A stretch of 9,253 bases of DNA from positions 1-9,253 of the forward strand of contig JAITEW010000254.1 of assembly GCA_031281855.1 (NCBI GenBank), in the 5' to 3' direction. Below the pieces are notes generated by a model. It did not search any database, was not told where the DNA came from, and saw nothing but the letters and a program-made list of their open reading frames with translations. The stretch comes from Treponema sp. (GTDB lineage: Bacteria; Spirochaetota; Spirochaetia; Treponematales; Breznakiellaceae). Position 1 is the first letter of the stretch; every line of letters starts with the position of its first letter. Of the stretch, positions 6,507 to 9,253 are shown piece by piece. Position numbers and translations under genes: made by a program.

Positions 6507-8363
6507 TCATTCCACTGTTACCGATTTGGCCAGGTTCCGGGGTTTGTCCGGGTCCAGGCCTTTGAGTACCGAAGTGTAATAGGCGTACAACTGGGCAGGT
6601 ATCACCGACAGCATAGGCGTAAGGCTGTCCAGGGTCCGGGGTATGCGGAAAAGTTCGTCGGCAGTGTCGTCGAAATACGAGACATCCTCGTAGGTAATTA
6701 CCGCCGCCGCCGCGCCGCGGGCCTTGGTTTCCTTGATGTTGGAATCCATCTTGTCGAAGAGTTCCTGCTGGGTGCAGATAGCCACTACCAGGGTGGAAGG
6801 GTCTACCAGGGCTATGGGGCCGTGTTTGAGCTCTCCGGCCGCAAAGGCTTCCGAATGGGTATAACTTATTTCCTTCAGCTTCAGAGCGCTTTCAAGGCTC
6901 ACTGCGTAGTCGAAAAGGCGGCCCATGTAAAAGACTTTGGACTTGTTGAACTGCTGCGAAGCGAAACGCTGGATGTTTTCTTTTGCCCCCAGTATGGCTT
7001 CCGCCTGGGCGGGTATCAATTCCAGGGCCGCCAGGGCTCGGGCAAGTTCCTCTTTAGACAGCGTGTTCCGCAGGGCGCCTAACTGGAAGGCTATCAGGTA
7101 GAGGCACATAAGCTGGGTAGTGAAAGCCTTGGTAGAAGCTACAGCGATCTCCGGGCCTGCCCAGGTGTACATCACCAGATCCGCTTCACGGGCCAGAGTG
7201 GAGCCTACCACGTTTGTGATGGCAATGATCCTGGCGCCGTTTTTCTTTGCGAGCCTCATAGCCGCCAGGGTATCGGCGGTTTCTCCCGACTGGCTGATAA
7301 TGATGAAGATGTCCCTGGGGTCGAAGATGGGATTACGGTAACGGTATTCGGAAGCGATATCCGGTTCCGTGGGAATACGGGCAAAGCGCTCAAAGGCGTA
7401 CTTCCCTATTATCCCTGCATGCCACGCAGTGCCGCAGGCGGCAATTACAATACGGTTTGCTTCGGCCCAGGAAGCGTCGAAACCGATTTCTTCAAGATTA
7501 ATGGATTTAGAGTCGATGGATTTAGAGGCGTTGGTCTTGATCCTGGCCCTCAGGGTGTCGGTCAGGGCCTTGGGCTGTTCGTGGATCTCTTTGAGCATAA
7601 AGTGCTCGTAGCCGCCTTTTTCCGCTGCGCTGGCGTCCCAGTCCACATGGGAGGCTTTTTTTTCGATACAGACGCCGTCTTCATTGTAGAATTCAACGGA
7701 TTCCCTGCTGAGCACCGCGATCTCCCGGTCCGCCAGGTAATACACATCCCGGGTATATTCCAGAAGCGCAGGCACATCAGAAGCGATGAGGTTTTCCCCC
7801 TTCCCGGCGCCGACTACCAGGGGGCTCTCTTTCCGTACCGCGACGATCCGTTCCGGTTCATTTTCGCAGATGATCCCGAGGGCATAGGAGCCTTCCAGGC
7901 GTTTGAGCGATTCCGTCACAGCCTGGAGCAGATTGCCGTTATAATGGAAGTCTATCAGATGGGCGATAACTTCCGTGTCCGTGGCGCTGCGGAATGCGAC
8001 CCCGTGGTCTTTGAGCCACGAGCGGAGTTTCGCGTGGTTTTCGATAATACCGTTATGGACTACGGCGATCTTCCCTGACACATCGGTGTGGGGGTGGGAA
8101 TTGATATCCGAAGGCTCCCCGTGGGTCGCCCACCGGGTATGGCCTATGCCCATGGTCCCTGCCAGTTCGCCTGCCGAGAATTCAGCGTCTACCTTCTCTT
8201 CCAGGTACTTCAAGGCGCCTTTGGATTTGCGGACCAGGAGCCTCCGCGCGCCCAGAACCGCGATTCCTGCCGAATCATAACCGCGGTACTCGAGTTTCTT
8301 AAGCCCCTTGAGAAGGACAGGTACAGCGTCTTCCCTGCCGATATAGCCGACTATGCCGCACAT
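6507..8363 (-). CDS. glmS: Glutamine--fructose-6-phosphate aminotransferase (isomerizing)
   Basis: GlmS converts fructose-6-phosphate and glutamine to glucosamine-6-phosphate, the first step of UDP-GlcNAc synthesis for peptidoglycan. The glutaminase domain starts at Cys2 (MCGIVGYIG), which becomes the nucleophile after Met removal; HTRWATHG at 75-82, HNGIIEN at 103-109 and TDTEV at 128-132 complete it. The first SIS domain has ACGTAWHAG (309-317), SQSGETADT (357-365) and ASTKAFTTQ (409-417). The second has GRLFDYAVSLESALKLKEIS (481-500) and SEAFAAGELKHGP (504-516). The C-terminus DKPRNLAKSVTVE is canonical. At 618 aa it is slightly longer than usual, partly from a 5-residue tandem duplication in the linker. 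No clear binding site precedes the ATG, which overlaps the cupin stop as TAATG, so translation is probably coupled. No glmS ribozyme would fit, since the upstream gene abuts directly. Confidence 0.98.
   Translation of the reverse strand: MCGIVGYIGREDAVPVLLKGLKKLEYRGYDSAGIAVLGARRLLVRKSKGALKYLEEKVDAEFSAGELAGTMGIGHTRWATHGEPSDINSHPHTDVSGKIAVVHNGIIENHAKLRSWLKDHGVAFRSATDTEVIAHLIDFHYNGNLLQAVTESLKRLEGSYALGIICENEPERIVAVRKESPLVVGAGKGENLIASDVPALLEYTRDVYYLADREIAVLSRESVEFYNEDGVCIEKKASHVDWDASAAEKGGYEHFMLKEIHEQPKALTDTLRARIKTNASKSIDSKSINLEEIGFDASWAEANRIVIAACGTAWHAGIIGKYAFERFARIPTEPDIASEYRYRNPIFDPRDIFIIISQSGETADTLAAMRLAKKNGARIIAITNVVGSTLAREADLVMYTWAGPEIAVASTKAFTTQLMCLYLIAFQLGALRNTLSKEELARALAALELIPAQAEAILGAKENIQRFASQQFNKSKVFYMGRLFDYAVSLESALKLKEISYTHSEAFAAGELKHGPIALVDPSTLVVAICTQQELFDKMDSNIKETKARGAAAAVITYEDVSYFDDTADELFRIPRTLDSLTPMLSVIPAQLYAYYTSVLKGLDPDKPRNLAKSVTVE
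7501..7530. repeat. 15-bp tandem duplication inside glmS
   Basis: ATGGATTTAGAG occurs at 7501-7512 and again at 7516-7527, with the period-15 unit ending TCG then GCG. In frame it encodes S-K-S-I-D followed by S-K-S-I-N (about residues 280-289) in the linker between the glutaminase and sugar-isomerase domains. The frame is kept, so the enzyme should tolerate it. Confidence 0.8.
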
Positions 8364-8710
8364 TATGAGTAGGTCACAATTACGGCATGAAATACCAGGG
8401 GTTCGGTTCCGGTATTTTTGATGCTATGAAAAGCCCCGTTGCCGGTTATAATGGAATCCCCTTGTTTGACCTGGACTTCTTTGCCGTCGTCCTTAACCGT
8501 TCCTGTGCCTGATATGATAAAGAAATACTCGGTTTCGGAATTATGCTGATGGTAACCGATGGAACAGCCGGGTTTCAGGGTGATTTCCGCGAACATCCTG
8601 GCGTTTTTTTCCCCTCCTGCGTCCAGCAGGTGGATCAACTGAACAGTTCCCTCTCCGTCCCGCATCTTCTCTTTCAACTCGACTTTCATGTCCTGACGAC
8701 GAATAACCAT
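8363..8710 (-). CDS. Small single-domain cupin (Cupin_2 type)
   Basis: This is a 115-aa cytoplasmic beta-barrel protein, probably metal-binding, of unknown substrate. Cupin motif 1 is H54-Q-H56, four residues, E61, six residues, G68. Motif 2 is G84 to N99 with H95 as the fourth likely ligand; the usual proline of that motif is glycine (G90). The longest frame would start at 8926, but its first 72 residues are basic, low-complexity and run antisense into the FliL-like gene. The ATG at 8710 is preceded by GGAGGTGA at 8715-8722 and gives a normal small cupin. The stop codon overlaps the glmS start (TAATG), so the two are translated together. A role near amino-sugar or sugar-phosphate metabolism is suggested only by that position. 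Similar cupins act as isomerases, sugar-binding or regulatory proteins. Confidence 0.85.
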   Translation of the reverse strand: MVIRRQDMKVELKEKMRDGEGTVQLIHLLDAGGEKNARMFAEITLKPGCSIGYHQHNSETEYFFIISGTGTVKDDGKEVQVKQGDSIITGNGAFHSIKNTGTEPLVFHAVIVTYS

Positions 8711-8714
8711 ACTT

Positions 8715-8722
8715 TCACCTCC
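8715..8722 (-). promoter_or_regulatory. Ribosome binding site fixing the cupin start
   Basis: GGAGGTGA on the - strand lies 4 bases before the ATG at 8710. It is a near-perfect site and shows that the longer frame starting at 8926 is not used. Confidence 0.85.
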
Positions 8723-8730
8723 GTATCCGA

Positions 8731-8760
8731 ATAATACCCCCAAATACTTGACAATGAAAA
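8731..8760 (-). promoter_or_regulatory. Candidate promoter for cupin-glmS
   Basis: TATTAT (8731-8736 on the - strand) is a good -10 box. The best -35 is TTTTCA at 18 bases' spacing (about 8755-8760; 4 of 6 matches). Transcription would begin near 8724, just before the ribosome binding site. The weak -35 leaves room for an activator or for a different assignment. Confidence 0.4.
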
Positions 8761-8776
8761 GACGGCGGCATAAAAA
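8748..8776 (+). promoter_or_regulatory. Candidate promoter for the FliL-like gene
   Basis: A perfect TTGACA (8748-8753) and TAAAAA (8771-8776) are 17 bases apart, pointing toward the FliL-like gene. Transcription would start around 8783, within a few bases of the ATG at 8785, making the message nearly leaderless. It overlaps the cupin promoter on the other strand, so the two could compete. Confidence 0.45.
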
Positions 8777-8784
8777 GGTAAGAC

Positions 8785-9252
8785 ATGAAGACGCCCCGTG
8801 AAGGGAACTCCCGTTTTTTGCTGTTCCTATACCGCTGTTTGGCGGTGGTTTTTTTGGTTCTGGCTCTGATCTATCTGGGCGGTACCGCCTGGGCCCTGTT
8901 TGGCCGCAAAGAGAGCGGGGAACCAAAGGCCCGGACCAGCGGGGAGGACCGGGTCTTTACAGGCATAGGCCGGCTCCGGCTTTCCACAGGGGACCCCCAG
9001 CCGGCTACGGTAGTTGTTTCTGTTGCTTTTCTCTACGTTCCCGAAGACCGGGCTTTTTCCGAGGAACTGGCCTCCAGGGTAGGGAACTTCAGATCCCTGA
9101 CTGCCGGCTATTTCAAATCCCTCGGGGCCGCGGAACTCAAACTGAAGGACGAGGAGCGGATCAAGGCCGAACTCCTGGAGAAGTACAACTCAATCCTGCG
9201 TCTGGGGAAAATAAGCGGCCTGTATTTCAATGATTTCCTCATTATTGAATAA
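8785..9252 (+). CDS. FliL-like flagellar basal-body-associated membrane protein
   Basis: This is a 155-aa single-pass inner-membrane protein. It has a short basic cytoplasmic N-terminus (1-16), a hydrophobic segment at about 17-38, and then a periplasmic domain. The C-terminal half, IKAELLEKYNSILRLGKISGLYFNDFLIIE (126-155, split here only for description), follows the FliL pattern of an amphipathic helix ending in a strand of the form V-Y-F-x-D-F. FliL proteins surround the motor and stabilise the stators; many spirochaetes carry paralogues away from the main flagellar operon, which may explain its place beside glmS. AAGG at 8775-8778 lies 6 bases before the ATG. The stop codon ends one base before the window edge, so the gene is complete. 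Sequence identity to FliL is low, so I name the family rather than the gene. Confidence 0.72.
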   Translation: MKTPREGNSRFLLFLYRCLAVVFLVLALIYLGGTAWALFGRKESGEPKARTSGEDRVFTGIGRLRLSTGDPQPATVVVSVAFLYVPEDRAFSEELASRVGNFRSLTAGYFKSLGAAELKLKDEERIKAELLEKYNSILRLGKISGLYFNDFLIIE

Positions 9253-9253
9253 A

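Noticed and set aside
8364..8784. A glmS ribozyme upstream of glmS
   Set aside because: The cupin coding sequence abuts glmS with a one-base overlap, so there is no untranslated leader to hold one.
8711..8926. A 72-residue N-terminal extension of the cupin reading frame
   Set aside because: It runs antisense into the FliL-like gene, is basic and unlike any cupin, and a near-perfect ribosome site precedes the internal ATG at 8710.
1..9253. Defence system, CRISPR array, integrase, transposase or tRNA
   Set aside because: No spaced direct repeats, recombinase motifs, terminal inverted repeats or cloverleaf sequences were seen by eye on either strand.

Overview
The window looks like bacterial chromosome of moderately high G+C. 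Its gene content fits a spirochaete of the Treponema type: a short, single-spanning FliL-like flagellar protein lies next to glmS, and a YtcP/LplC-type sugar ABC permease is paired with a Gfo/Idh/MocA oxidoreductase. The taxonomic guess is inference. I see no tRNA, rRNA, CRISPR, transposase or phage gene, and no gap above 300 bases lacks a gene.

Layout. (1) On the + strand at 1-1950, the 3' part of a carbohydrate ABC transporter permease is followed closely by a Gfo/Idh/MocA-family oxidoreductase; this is the end of a sugar uptake and processing operon. It is visibly more A+T-rich at its left end. (2) On the - strand, 4142 down to 1988 holds an Ldh_2-type malate/L-lactate dehydrogenase family gene followed 4 bases later by a DUF4838-like protein that appears cut short. 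A good promoter with a palindromic -10 region precedes the pair, and a hairpin sits where it meets the oxidoreductase tail-to-tail. (3) Also on the - strand, 8710 down to 4220 runs cupin, glmS, L-threonine aldolase and M24 (Xaa-Pro-type) peptidase. Cupin and glmS overlap as TAATG, and aldolase and peptidase overlap as ATGA, so both pairs look translationally coupled; a 137-base G+C-rich gap separates the two pairs. (4) On the + strand at 8785-9252, divergent from the cupin, is the FliL-like gene, complete at the window's end.

How they fit together. GlmS makes glucosamine-6-phosphate for cell-wall precursors. The aldolase, peptidase and Ldh_2 enzyme are small-molecule and peptide catabolism genes. 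The DUF4838-like gene and the left-hand ABC/MocA genes point to carbohydrate use. Several naive longest-ORF starts are wrong: ribosome-binding sites and family starts place Ldh_2 at a GTG at 4142, the aldolase at 6369, the cupin at 8710 and, less surely, the oxidoreductase at 664.

I found no convincing new multi-gene system. The points most worth checking are the truncated DUF4838 gene at a compositional boundary, the atypical cofactor-lysine motif in the oxidoreductase, the palindrome over the Ldh_2 -10 box, the damaged-looking left edge of the permease, and a 15-bp tandem duplication inside glmS.
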